DNA of 53,358 nt from Gordonia tangerina (GTDB lineage: Bacteria > Actinomycetota > Actinomycetes > Mycobacteriales > Mycobacteriaceae): NCBI RefSeq assembly GCF_021556435.1, contig NZ_JAKGCU010000031.1, positions 1-53,358 of the forward strand. The letters run 5' to 3'. The first letter of the stretch is position 1. Every line of letters starts with the position of its first letter. The notes beneath the pieces are model-generated. The model was not told the origin of the DNA and made no database searches. It was given only the letters and a program-made list of their open reading frames with translations. Below are positions 41,483 to 49,896 of this stretch, in pieces. The translations under genes were made by a program, and so were the position numbers.

Positions 41483-43039
41483 TCAGTACGCGAACGAGAG
41501 TTGTTTGGGCTCATCACTATCCGACGGTTCGTCGGGCGGTACCGCGTCATAGGTGGCCGGACCCTCGATGATGTATCGGCGTTGCAGCATGAACCAGACC
41601 ACGCCGAGCGCACCGTAGAGCAGGGTGAATCCGATCAGCGTGACCCACACTGTCGCCGCCACATGGTTGGACACACCGTCCTGCACCAGCATATGTATCC
41701 GCAGTGGATCGAGGTCATCTTCCCAGTTCGGCACCACCACCCACGGCTGGCGGCCCATCTCGGTGAAGATCCAGCCGGAACTGTTGGCCAGGAACGGGGT
41801 CGGGATCATCCACAGCGCGAACAACCCGAATCTGCGGGATTCCACCACCCGCTTCTTGCGGGTGAGCCACAGCGCGCCCAGCGCGAGCAGGGCCGACCCG
41901 AGCGCCCAGGTGATCATGGCGCGGAAACCCCAGTAGGTGACGAACAGATTCGGCGCGAAGTTCTGGCCCGGCATGCCGAATTGTTCCTGATACTGCACCT
42001 GCAACTCGTTGACACCCTGCACGGTGCTGTTGATGTCCCGGTTGGCCAGGAAGGACAGCATGTTCGGGATCTCGATGACCTGGGTGATGTTGTCGCAGTT
42101 GTTCTGCCGTCCGATGGCGAGCACCGAGAACGGCGCGCCGGTGGTGGTTTCGCACAGCGACTCCGCCGAGGCCATCTTCATCGGCTGCTGTTTGAACATG
42201 ATCTCGGCCTGGATGTCGCCGGTGATGAACAGCGCGACACCGGAGACCATCACGACCCACAGTGCGAATCTGGTCACCGGGCGCCAGAGACGACGGGCGT
42301 CGTGTTCCAGATCTTCCGGCGTGGCGTCGATCTGGCTCGGCGAGGTGGTGGGCGGCAGATCGGCGGTCTCGCCGGCTTCAGACGCCGCTCGCAGTTTCTT
42401 CGCCCGCCACATGTTGCGAGCCATCCACCAGCAACCGATCGCCGCGACAAAAGTGCCTGCGGTCAGGAAGGCGCCGGCGATCACATGGGGGAAGGCGGCC
42501 AACGTGGTGTTGTTGGTGAGCACCGCCCAGAAGTCATTCATCGCCGGTCGGTCACGTGAGTCGTCCCAGGCGACACCGACCGGATGCTGCATCCAGGAGT
42601 TGGCGGCGATGATGAAGTAGGCGGACGCATTGACCCCGATTGCGGCAAGCCAGATGCAGGCGAGGTGTACGCGACGCGGCAGCCGGCCCCAACCGAAGAT
42701 CCACAGTCCGATGAACGTGGACTCCAGGAAGAATGCGACCAGACCCTCGAACGCCAGCGGCGCACCGAAGACGTCGGCGACGAACCGGCTGTACTCGCTC
42801 CAGTTCATGCCGAACTGGAATTCCTGCACGATGCCGGTGGCGACGCCGAGGGCGAAGTTGATCAGGAACAGCTTGCCGAAGAACTTGGTGGCGCGCAGCC
42901 ACTGCTCGTTGCCGGTCACATGCCAGACCGTCTGCATCACCGCGATCATCGGCGCCAGGCCGATGGTCAGGGGGACGAGAATGAAGTGATATACGGTGGT
43001 GATCCCGAATTGCCATCGGGAGACATCAAGAGCGTCCAT
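41483..43039 (-). CDS. cydA: Cytochrome bd oxidase subunit I
   Basis: A 518-residue membrane protein carrying hemes b558, b595 and d; it oxidises menaquinol and reduces oxygen without proton pumping. The N-terminus DVSRWQFGITTVYHFILVPLTIGLAP contains the conserved heme-ligand histidine (His18). GRLPRRVHLACIWLAAIGVNASAYFIIAANSWMQHPVG and the C-terminal PWVVVPNWEDDLDP...TVWVTLIGFTLLYGALGVVWFML are typical. ATG 43039 follows GAGGCGAC. First gene of cydABDC; a 12-bp inverted repeat lies about 80-110 bp upstream. Confidence 0.96.
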   Translation of the reverse strand: MDALDVSRWQFGITTVYHFILVPLTIGLAPMIAVMQTVWHVTGNEQWLRATKFFGKLFLINFALGVATGIVQEFQFGMNWSEYSRFVADVFGAPLAFEGLVAFFLESTFIGLWIFGWGRLPRRVHLACIWLAAIGVNASAYFIIAANSWMQHPVGVAWDDSRDRPAMNDFWAVLTNNTTLAAFPHVIAGAFLTAGTFVAAIGCWWMARNMWRAKKLRAASEAGETADLPPTTSPSQIDATPEDLEHDARRLWRPVTRFALWVVMVSGVALFITGDIQAEIMFKQQPMKMASAESLCETTTGAPFSVLAIGRQNNCDNITQVIEIPNMLSFLANRDINSTVQGVNELQVQYQEQFGMPGQNFAPNLFVTYWGFRAMITWALGSALLALGALWLTRKKRVVESRRFGLFALWMIPTPFLANSSGWIFTEMGRQPWVVVPNWEDDLDPLRIHMLVQDGVSNHVAATVWVTLIGFTLLYGALGVVWFMLQRRYIIEGPATYDAVPPDEPSDSDEPKQLSFAY

Positions 43040-43116
43040 GTCGCCTCAATCAGAGTCGGTGCATCGGGCTGCGATGCACGGGCCGGTCCGGCTGTGCGAA
43101 CTCCTGACCACCGAAC

Positions 43117-43151
43117 CACACCTACTACTACAAGACGTCGTAGTAGGTGTG
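43117..43151. promoter_or_regulatory. Inverted repeat upstream of cydA
   Basis: CACACCTACTAC (43117-43128) is matched exactly by GTAGTAGGTGTG (43140-43151) across 11 nt. It lies in the 248-bp gap between pabC and cydA and could be an operator for cydABDC or a hairpin at the end of pabC-side transcripts. The TACTAC/GTAGTA arms recall BlaI-type operators but the spacing differs. No Rex-type site was noticed. Confidence 0.55.
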
Positions 43152-43287
43152 TGGCCCACGCTACGCTGCGCAGAACGTCCGGCTCAAGCCCTTCGCAGTC
43201 AGATCGCACCCGGATTCAATTGTGGGATGCATCGCGTCGTTCGGCGCGCCAGAGCTCGGTCACCGCCGAAGGACCCCGATGACGACA

Positions 43288-44163
43288 TCATTCTCGATCA
43301 ACACAAATGGCACGGTCCACCAAATCGACGAAATCGTGGTGGTTCGGTGACACCGGCATGATGTAGCGATTGAGCGAGGTGACCCGCGCGGCCAGCGCGA
43401 CACTGCTGATCAGCCAGACCGAGTCCGCCGCGATGAGGTCGGCGCGGCCGAGCGCGTCGGTGCGGGTGGTCCACCCTTCGGACGCCGCGGTTTCGAACAC
43501 CGCTCGTTGAGTGGTGCCCGGCAGGATTCCGGCCTCCGACGGCGGGGTGGTCAGGGTGGTTCCGGTCACGGTGACGACTGTCGAGCGCGGCCCCTCGAGG
43601 ACCGAGCCCTCACTACTCAGGTAAATCACGTCATCGAACCCGTTCGCAGCCGCGTAGCGTAGCGCAGCCATGTTGGTCGCATAGCTCAAGGTCTTGGCGC
43701 CCAACAGCTGCCACGGGGCGCGGTCGGCGAGGTCGGTGGAGAACCCGCGGTCCAGCGTCACCACCGAAACGCCGTCGGACCGGGCCGCGGCGACCCGGTC
43801 GGCAACCGGCCCGGCCATCAGGTAGGCCGTCGGTCCAGCGTCCGGGGCATTCTCCCGGCCGCGCGAGTAGACCAGGCGCAGCCATGCCTCGGCATCAGGG
43901 TTTGCGCGGGACCACTGCTTCTCGACGACCTCGATGGCACCGCGCCACTGCGCACGGTCGGGCGCGGGCAGCTCCATCATCGCTGCACTGCGCTCGAGCC
44001 GGTCGAGGTGCGCGCCCACCTTGCGGGTACGCCCGGAACGGATGAGCAGGGTCTCGAACACCCCGTCCCCGCGCAGCGCGGCGAGGTCGTCGGCGTGCAG
44101 GAACGGGACGTCGGGGTCATGCACCGTGCCGTCGAGGGTCACCAGGATCTGCGCAACAGCCAT
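43288..44163 (-). CDS. pabC: 4-amino-4-deoxychorismate lyase (class IV aminotransferase fold, Rv0812-like)
   Basis: A 291-residue PLP enzyme of fold type IV. The family includes PabC, branched-chain aminotransferases and D-amino-acid aminotransferases. The PLP lysine is Lys157 in LLGAKTLSYATNMAALRYA; FLHADDLAALRGDGVFETLLIRSGR at the start, and DDVIYLSSEGSVLEGPRSTVV and GILPGTTQRAVFE further on, are typical. The M. tuberculosis gene at the same place (Rv0812) supplies PabC for folate synthesis, which is my preferred role. ATG 44163. Divergent from the YgfZ-like gene. Confidence 0.85.
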   Translation of the reverse strand: MAVAQILVTLDGTVHDPDVPFLHADDLAALRGDGVFETLLIRSGRTRKVGAHLDRLERSAAMMELPAPDRAQWRGAIEVVEKQWSRANPDAEAWLRLVYSRGRENAPDAGPTAYLMAGPVADRVAAARSDGVSVVTLDRGFSTDLADRAPWQLLGAKTLSYATNMAALRYAAANGFDDVIYLSSEGSVLEGPRSTVVTVTGTTLTTPPSEAGILPGTTQRAVFETAASEGWTTRTDALGRADLIAADSVWLISSVALAARVTSLNRYIMPVSPNHHDFVDLVDRAICVDRE

Positions 44164-44253
44164 GGCACGAGGCTAGCTACCCACACCGAGGATTCGCGGG
44201 ATCCCGTAGGCAGTGCGCCTTTCGGGCCGCCAAGATGCGAACGCGTCGACCCG

Positions 44254-44259
44254 TAGGAT
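44254..44259 (+). promoter_or_regulatory. -10 element (TAGGAT) of the YgfZ-like gene
   Basis: TAGGAT ends 7 nt before a GTG at 44267, the spacing of a leaderless start. The in-frame ATG at 44258 overlaps the -10 and is therefore unlikely. Confidence 0.55.
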
Positions 44260-44266
44260 GGACGTT

Positions 44267-45442
44267 GTGGCCGCGTCACCAATTTTGACCAGGTACTCCG
44301 ACCAGGGCGCCGTGCCCGGTCCCGATTCCGCCGACGACCTGCTCCATGTCGCCTGGCACTATGGAGATCCTCTCGGGGAGCAGCGGGCAGCGCAACGCAC
44401 CGCGGTGATCGTCGACAGGTCCGATCGGGCCGTCATCGAGATCCCGGGCGCCGATCGTTTGTCCTGGCTGCACACCATCTCCAGCCAGCACGTCGCGTCG
44501 CTCGCCGACCGGCACAGCGCCGAGAACCTCTCTCTCGACCTGAACGGGCGTGTCGAGGAGCATTTCGTGCTCACCGACATCGACGGGATCACCTGGATCG
44601 ACTGCGAGGGCAGCCGGGGCGCCCCGTTCACGGACTTCCTCACCAAGATGGTCTTCTGGGCCAAGGCCGAACCGGCCGCGCGCCCCGACATGGCGGTGTT
44701 GACGCTGATCGGTCCCGACATCGTCGGTGGACCCATCGCCGAGCTGCTCGAACTGACGCCCGATGCCGAGGTGTACACCGCCGGCAGCCTCCCCGAACTG
44801 CACCACGAGGACGAGCCGATCGGCTTCTGGCGGGTCATGCCCGGCCTCGGTGACGGCGGACGAGTGCCGGTGGTCGACCTCGTGGTGCCCGACCATGCGG
44901 TGCAGTCGTGGTGGGCGCAGCTCACCGACCTCGGCGTCCGGATGGCCGGTACCTGGGCTTACGACGCGATGCGCGTCGCGGCGCTGCGACCGCGGTTGGG
45001 TGTCGACACCGATGAGCGCACCATCCCGCACGAGGTCGACTGGATCGGGGGTCCGGAGGTTCATGGTGCGGTCCACCTCGACAAGGGGTGCTACCGCGGC
45101 CAGGAGACGGTCGCTCGGGTACACAACCTCGGCAAGTCGCCGCGACGCCTCGTCCTGCTTCACCTCGACGGCAGTGGCGACGAGCGGCCGGCCACCGGCG
45201 ACCCGGTGACCGCGGGCGGTCGGACCGTCGGCCGGGTCGGGACGGTGGTGGATCACTTCGAATGGGGCCCGATCGCCCTCGCGCTGGTGAAGCGGTCGGT
45301 GGGACCCGACGTCGACCTCCTCGTCAACGGCGAACATCCGGTGTCCGCCCGGATCGATCCCGATTCGGTGCGCTCCGACGACCACGTGCAGGCCGGACGC
45401 GCAGCGGTCGAGCGGCTCCGCCGCGGCGGACAGAACTCGTGA
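44267..45442 (+). CDS. ygfZ: Folate-binding YgfZ/GcvT-like protein (Rv0811c-like)
   Basis: A 391-residue member of the GcvT/YgfZ superfamily, which uses folate to support iron-sulfur cluster enzymes. The diagnostic motif DKGCYRGQETVARVHNLGKSPRRLV (YgfZ K-G-C-Y-x-G-Q-E) is intact about two-thirds along. Earlier sequence (HVAWHYGDPLGEQRAA, DRSDRAVIEIPGADRLSWLHTISSQHV) fits the GcvT fold. The GTG start is chosen from the leaderless spacing to TAGGAT. Its stop overlaps the MOSC gene start in GTGA. Confidence 0.88.
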   Translation: MAASPILTRYSDQGAVPGPDSADDLLHVAWHYGDPLGEQRAAQRTAVIVDRSDRAVIEIPGADRLSWLHTISSQHVASLADRHSAENLSLDLNGRVEEHFVLTDIDGITWIDCEGSRGAPFTDFLTKMVFWAKAEPAARPDMAVLTLIGPDIVGGPIAELLELTPDAEVYTAGSLPELHHEDEPIGFWRVMPGLGDGGRVPVVDLVVPDHAVQSWWAQLTDLGVRMAGTWAYDAMRVAALRPRLGVDTDERTIPHEVDWIGGPEVHGAVHLDKGCYRGQETVARVHNLGKSPRRLVLLHLDGSGDERPATGDPVTAGGRTVGRVGTVVDHFEWGPIALALVKRSVGPDVDLLVNGEHPVSARIDPDSVRSDDHVQAGRAAVERLRRGGQNS

Positions 45443-46089
45443 CCGACGCGCCACCGAGCGGCACCGTGCTGACCGTCTGTGCCGCAGGCCACGATGTGAT
45501 CCTGGACAACGTCGGCGCCAGCGGAATAGACAAACGCCCGCAAACAGGCCGGATTCAGGTCACCGAACTGGGCCTGGTGACCGACCACGTCGTCGATACC
45601 AAGCACCACGGCGGGATCGACCAGGCGCTGTACGCCTACAGCGAACGCGAGGCGCAGCGGTGGGCCGAGGAACTCGACCGCGACCTCCCGCACGGGTGGT
45701 TCGGGGAGAACCTTCGCATCGACGGGCTCGAGACCACCGACGCGGTGGTCGGTGAGCGGTGGGAGATCGGCGACGACGGCCTGGTGGTGGAGACGACGAT
45801 CCCGCGCACCCCGTGCCGGACCTTCGCCTCCTGGGCTGGTGAACCGAAGTGGGTGAAGCGATTCATGGCACGTGCCGACACCGGCACCTACCTGCGCATC
45901 GTGCGGCCCGGCAGTGTCGCCGCAGGGGACGTCGTGCGGGTGACATACCGACCCTCGCACGGCGTTCTGGTGCGCCACCTACTCGCCGGCACCGAGGCCG
46001 ATGCCGAGGCTCTGTCGGTGTTGCTCTCCCACGACGGTCTCGCACCCAAGGTGCACCGCGAGGCCTCCCGCAAGCTCGCCCGGACCTGA
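45439..46089 (+). CDS. MOSC domain protein (YiiM-like)
   Basis: A 216-residue MOSC-domain protein. MOSC proteins bind molybdenum cofactor and reduce N-hydroxylated compounds or transfer sulfur. The fold pattern is TGRIQVTELGLVTDHVVDTKHHGGIDQALYAYSEREAQRW, then PHGWFGENLRIDGL and the conserved cysteine in IPRTPCRTFASW; the C-terminal helical part resembles YiiM. The GTG start overlaps the YgfZ-like stop by 4 nt, so the two are translationally coupled. I do not recall this gene at the corresponding M. tuberculosis position. Confidence 0.88.
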   Translation: MTDAPPSGTVLTVCAAGHDVILDNVGASGIDKRPQTGRIQVTELGLVTDHVVDTKHHGGIDQALYAYSEREAQRWAEELDRDLPHGWFGENLRIDGLETTDAVVGERWEIGDDGLVVETTIPRTPCRTFASWAGEPKWVKRFMARADTGTYLRIVRPGSVAAGDVVRVTYRPSHGVLVRHLLAGTEADAEALSVLLSHDGLAPKVHREASRKLART

Positions 46090-46207
46090 ATTTTTGACGC
46101 TCTGCGCAGCACATTCTGCGTCGGCGTCGGCGTGTACGGCAGGGCGATCCGCATTATCGAGACGAGCGCGCTAAACTGGGTCCCACGACAGATTCATTAC
46201 CTAGAGA

Positions 46208-46237
46208 ACGGGGCCGCCAAGTGTTTGGCCGCCCCGT
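46208..46237 (+). other. Hairpin in the leader of the DUF3073 gene
   Basis: ACGGGGC (46208-46214) pairs with GCCCCGT (46231-46237), with a second stem GCCAA/TTGGC (46216-46220, 46225-46229) inside, separated by a C-C mismatch. It lies 21 nt before the ATG at 46259 and after a TAAACT -10-like element (46172-46177). It could terminate or modulate the transcript. Confidence 0.6.
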
Positions 46238-46258
46238 CATTGTGCGAGGGGGTCCCAC

Positions 46259-46435
46259 ATGGGCCGCGGCCGGGCAAAAGCAAAGCAGACGAAGGTTGCT
46301 CGTCAGCTGAAGTACTCCACTCCCCACACCGACTTCGACAGCTTGCAGCGCGAGCTGTCCGGGTCGGACGACTCGGCGGATCGCCGGGATCCAGTGGATG
46401 AGTGGGCCGATGAGGACGAGTGGCGTAGAGCCTGA
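46259..46435 (+). CDS. DUF3073 small protein (Rv0810c-like)
   Basis: A 58-residue protein starting MGRGRAKAKQTKVARQLKYS, with a basic N-terminus and an acidic C-terminus (DEWADEDEWRRA). This is the DUF3073 pattern conserved across Actinobacteria and found next to purM in mycobacteria (Rv0810c); function unknown, though the basic tract suggests nucleic-acid or ribosome contact. The ATG follows GAGGGGG. The 169-bp region upstream contains its promoter and a hairpin. Confidence 0.88.
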   Translation: MGRGRAKAKQTKVARQLKYSTPHTDFDSLQRELSGSDDSADRRDPVDEWADEDEWRRA

Positions 46436-46460
46436 CTCTCGTTCGACGTCGGCATGACCC

Positions 46461-46589
46461 TCATGCCTCTGCATCGTTGTCGATGCGCATCACACGAAAC
46501 CACACCTGATCGGCACACTCTGGGCATTGTTGCCCGTCTTCGCCCCGGGTGTGGTTTCGTGCTGGGTCTCTGACGTGCGACCGAACCAT
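46461..46589 (-). CDS. Possible small CxxC protein (42 aa)
   Basis: A minus-strand frame of 42 codons, MVRSHVRDPARNHTRGEDG onward, with a single CPEC knuckle and the end WFRVMRIDNDAEA. AGGTGG lies about 10 nt upstream of the ATG. The CPEC plus hydrophilic ending look like a real half zinc ribbon, but the frame overlaps a large inverted repeat (46493-46561) that may itself be the functional element, and other frames are open here. The rest of 46436-46854 (419 bp) has no other gene I can support. Confidence 0.35.
   Translation of the reverse strand: MVRSHVRDPARNHTRGEDGQQCPECADQVWFRVMRIDNDAEA
46493..46561. terminator. Large inverted repeat between DUF3073 gene and purM
   Basis: CACGAAACCACACC (46493-46506) pairs perfectly with GGTGTGGTTTCGTG (46548-46561), a 14-bp stem. 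Inside is GGGCA-TTGT-TGCCC (46522-46535), and just outside is GCATCG-TTGT-CGATGC (46471-46486). This is likely a terminator region for the convergent DUF3073 and purM transcripts, though the size suggests a more elaborate structure. Confidence 0.55.
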
Positions 46590-46854
46590 CGCCGGACCAC
46601 CTGCGGGCGGTCGGTCACGTCGCGTCCGGATACCACCAACGCCCTGTGCGCGGGACCGGTCGGCCAGGTCGCCATTGCGGCGTCTCGCCGCGTGCCCGAA
46701 ATCATGTGCCGACAGATGCTGCTGCGTTCGCTGACTGGCGCCATGCGCCACCACAGCGCGTGGACCTGATGTCCCGCGCCGTTCCCGTCACAGAACAGGC
46801 GGCGCCTCCGGTCGTTCTCCCGGGCACCCCGCAGGTAGCGCCCCGCCATTCAGC

Positions 46855-47967
46855 TCAGAACCGGGGATGCTCCCCGGACAGCGCCACACGATGAAGGTCG
46901 GGGTTCTTCGGTTCGGCGGCGCGCTTGATGGAGCCGAGAACCCAGTTGTCCACGTGCCGAGCCGTCAGCACCGCCTGAGCCCGCTCGGTGTCCTCCGGCG
47001 CGACAACGGCGACCATGCCAACACCCATGTTGAAGGTGCGTTCCATCTCTTCCCGCGCAACCCGTCCGCGTTGAGCGATGAGCGCGAACACCGGCGCCGG
47101 GGTCCAGGTCTCCCGTTCGATCTCCGCGACGAGGCCGGCTGGGATCACCCGGGCCAGATTCTCGGCGAGCCCGCCACCGGTGACATGGGCGAACGTACGG
47201 ACATCTGCCTCCGCGGCGACGGCCAGACAATCCCGGGCGTAGATCCTGGTCGGTTCCAGGAGTTCCTCGCCAAGCGAGCGGCCGAACTCCTCGACGTGGC
47301 CGGCGAGATCCATGTGCCCCCACTCCAGGAGCACCTTGCGGGCCAACGAGTAACCGTTGGAATGCAGGCCCGACGACCCCATCGCGATCACGACGTCTCC
47401 AGGCCGCACACGCTCGGGAGAGAGGATCGAATCCGCCTCGACCACACCGACGGCGGTGGCCGACAGGTCGTAGTGGTCCTCGTCCATCAGACCGGGATGC
47501 TCGGCCGTCTCGCCACCGAGCAGAGCGCAACCGGCATCGACGCAACCGTCGGCGATCCCGGCGACGATCTGCGCAACGGTCTCCGGTACGACCTTGCCCA
47601 CGGCCACATAGTCCTGCAAGAACAACGGCTCGGCGCCGCACACGACGAGGTCGTCGACGCACATGGCGACGAGGTCGCGCCCGACGGTGTCGTGTTTGTT
47701 CATCGCCTGAGCGATGGCCAGTTTGGTGCCCACACCGTCGCTTGCGGCGGCCAGCACCGGCTCGCGGTAATTGCCCTTCAATGCGAAGAGACCGGAGAAC
47801 CCGCCGAGACCGCCCATCACCTCCGGGCGAGAGGCCCGCTTGGCGTGCGGGGCAAAGAGTTCGACCGCGCGCTCACCGGCGTCGATGTCGACGCCCGCGG
47901 CGGCGTAGGAAAGACCATCACCACGGTCGTTGGCCGTTGCGTCGGCAGCCGAATCCCGATCGGTCAT
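46855..47967 (-). CDS. purM: Phosphoribosylformylglycinamidine cyclo-ligase PurM
   Basis: A 370-residue AIR synthetase, fifth step of purine synthesis (FGAM plus ATP to AIR). Typical blocks are LSYAAAGVDIDAGERAVE, LAAASDGVGTKLAIAQAM, HDTVGRDLVAMCVDDLVVCGAEPLFLQDY, ALLGGETAEHPGLM, GLHSNGYSLAR, HVTGGGLAENLARV and FNMGVGMV. ATG 47967 follows AAGGGG. It lies 171 nt after purF on the same strand, the usual actinobacterial purF-purM order. Length is slightly above the E. coli enzyme because of N- and C-terminal extensions. Confidence 0.97.
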   Translation of the reverse strand: MTDRDSAADATANDRGDGLSYAAAGVDIDAGERAVELFAPHAKRASRPEVMGGLGGFSGLFALKGNYREPVLAAASDGVGTKLAIAQAMNKHDTVGRDLVAMCVDDLVVCGAEPLFLQDYVAVGKVVPETVAQIVAGIADGCVDAGCALLGGETAEHPGLMDEDHYDLSATAVGVVEADSILSPERVRPGDVVIAMGSSGLHSNGYSLARKVLLEWGHMDLAGHVEEFGRSLGEELLEPTRIYARDCLAVAAEADVRTFAHVTGGGLAENLARVIPAGLVAEIERETWTPAPVFALIAQRGRVAREEMERTFNMGVGMVAVVAPEDTERAQAVLTARHVDNWVLGSIKRAAEPKNPDLHRVALSGEHPRF

Positions 47968-48138
47968 CTAGCTGAGCACCCCTTGTCGAAATCCAGGTGG
48001 TCGGATCTCCGGGCGTCGGAGCCTCCGTCGTCGTACGGTCGGCTCGCGCCTGAGGTCACCCACGAGTCCCGACGCCGAATACGCTACCCGACCCTGCGAT
48101 GGCCGCGGGCAGGGTGTCGCGCCCTGATCCGAACCCGG

Positions 48139-49716
48139 TCAGGGCCGCATCACCGCGCTGACATTGTCGTTCGAAGCGGTCAACGGGTCGCGGCCGTCGC
48201 CGGCCGCACTGGCCAGCATCTGTTCCAGGACGGCTTTGCCCATCGAGGTCTCCTCGGGCAGTTCGATCGGATAGTCACCGTCGAAACACGCGGCACACAG
48301 GTTCTCCGCCGGCTGTTCGGTGGCGGCGATCATCTCGTCGATACCGATGTAGCCGAGCGAGTCGGCGCCGATCGCCTGCCGGACACCTTCGACCATGCCT
48401 TCTTCGGACTCCATGCCATTCGCGATGAGCTCTGCGGGCGAAGCGAAGTCGATCCCGTAGAAGCACGGCCAGCGGACCGGGCTCGAGGCGATACGGACGT
48501 GGATCTCGGCCGCCCCGGCCTCGCGCAACATCCGGATCAGCGCTCGCTGGGTGTTACCGCGCACGATCGAGTCGTCGACGACGACGAGGCGCTTGCCCCG
48601 GATGACTTCCTTCAAAGGGTTGAGTTTGAGGCGGATACCGAGCTGGCGGATCGTCTGCGACGGCTGGATGAACGTACGTCCGACGTAGGCGTTCTTCATC
48701 AGCCCCTGTCCGTAGGGGATACCAGATTCCTGGGCGTATCCGACTGCGGCGGGAGTGCCCGACTCCGGGACGGGGATCACCAGATCGCCCTCGGCCGGGA
48801 ACTCACGGGCGAGCCGCCGACCGATCTCCACCCGGGTGGAGTGCACGGAACGCCCGTGGATGACGCTGTCCGGCCGGGCGAGGTAGACGTACTCGAAGAC
48901 GCAGCCGCGTGGCGTGGGCTCGGCGAACCGCGAGCTGCGCACCCCGTCGGCGTCGATCGCGAGCAGTTCGCCGGGCTCGATGTCGCGCACGTAGGAGGCA
49001 CCGACGATGTCGAGCGCCGCGGTCTCCGACGCGACCACCCAGCCGCGATCGAGGCGTCCCAGGCACAGCGGTCGCACGCCGTGCGGATCACGCGCCGCAT
49101 ACAGCGTGTGCTCGTCCATGAAGGTGAGACAGAACGCACCCTTGAGATGCGGCAGCAGTTCCATCGCCGCCTGCTCCACACTGCTGTCGGCGGCACCATG
49201 CGCGAGCAGGGCGCCGACCAGGTCGGAGTCCGACGTCGCGGCCGTGCTCATCACGCCCAGCCCGCGGGCGCGGCTCGCCAGGTCGGCGGTGTTGACCAGG
49301 TTTCCGTTGTGTCCCAGCGCGACGCCGGTGCCAGCAGCGGTGGTGCGGAAGATCGGTTGCGAGTTCTCCCAGGTCGTGGAGCCGGTGGTGGAATATCGGC
49401 AATGCCCGATCGCCACGTGCCCCACCATCGCGCCGAGAGTCTGCTCGTCGAAGACCTGACTGACCAGTCCGAGGTCTTTGAAGACGAGCACCTGAGAGCC
49501 GTCGCCGACGGCGATTCCGGCGGCCTCCTGACCACGATGTTGCAACGCGTACAGGCCGTAATACGAGAGCTTGGCGACATCCTCACCCGGCGCCCACACC
49601 CCGAACACGCCACACTCTTCACGCGGCTCGTTCTCGGGCTCCTCGGAGATCTGGGGCGCACCGCAGGTACGCACCGGCGCGAGCAGGTTCTTGCTGGTGA
49701 TCGACAAGTCGGTCAT
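48139..49716 (-). CDS. purF: Amidophosphoribosyltransferase PurF
   Basis: A 525-residue glutamine PRPP amidotransferase, first committed step of purine synthesis. A propeptide-like stretch ends in PREEC, so Cys35 should become the N-terminal nucleophile of the class II glutaminase (ECGVFGVWAPGEDVAKLSYYGLYALQHRGQEAAGI). The phosphoribosyltransferase domain has the PRPP loop LVVVDDSIVRGNTQRALI and the CFYGIDFASPAELIANG block; AACFDGDYP is near the C-terminus. The Bacillus-type enzyme also binds a 4Fe-4S cluster, and the cysteines in this C-terminal region fit. ATG 49716 follows GGGAGC. Confidence 0.97.
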   Translation of the reverse strand: MTDLSITSKNLLAPVRTCGAPQISEEPENEPREECGVFGVWAPGEDVAKLSYYGLYALQHRGQEAAGIAVGDGSQVLVFKDLGLVSQVFDEQTLGAMVGHVAIGHCRYSTTGSTTWENSQPIFRTTAAGTGVALGHNGNLVNTADLASRARGLGVMSTAATSDSDLVGALLAHGAADSSVEQAAMELLPHLKGAFCLTFMDEHTLYAARDPHGVRPLCLGRLDRGWVVASETAALDIVGASYVRDIEPGELLAIDADGVRSSRFAEPTPRGCVFEYVYLARPDSVIHGRSVHSTRVEIGRRLAREFPAEGDLVIPVPESGTPAAVGYAQESGIPYGQGLMKNAYVGRTFIQPSQTIRQLGIRLKLNPLKEVIRGKRLVVVDDSIVRGNTQRALIRMLREAGAAEIHVRIASSPVRWPCFYGIDFASPAELIANGMESEEGMVEGVRQAIGADSLGYIGIDEMIAATEQPAENLCAACFDGDYPIELPEETSMGKAVLEQMLASAAGDGRDPLTASNDNVSAVMRP

Positions 49717-49896
49717 TCGAGGTGCGCTCCCTGGGGCTCTACAGATCACGGCGGTACAACACGTTGACGGGGCGAGATGTCGGCGGATTGGGAGATACCG
49801 CGAGTTTACCGGTCGGTAGTCGGCCCGTGCGAATCAAGCAGCGGTGCGCCGCGGCGGGAAATTCCGCGGTGTGAGGCATCGCACTGTCTCCGGACA

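Noticed and set aside
43040..43287. Rex (NADH-sensing) operator upstream of cydA
   Set aside because: I looked for a TGTGAA...TTCACA-type site and did not see one; the visible repeat is of another type.
46867..49767. Plus-strand open frame of 966 codons across purM and purF
   Set aside because: Antisense to two clear purine genes; composition (His, Arg, Asp, Gly, Val runs) is that of a reverse-frame shadow and has no motifs.
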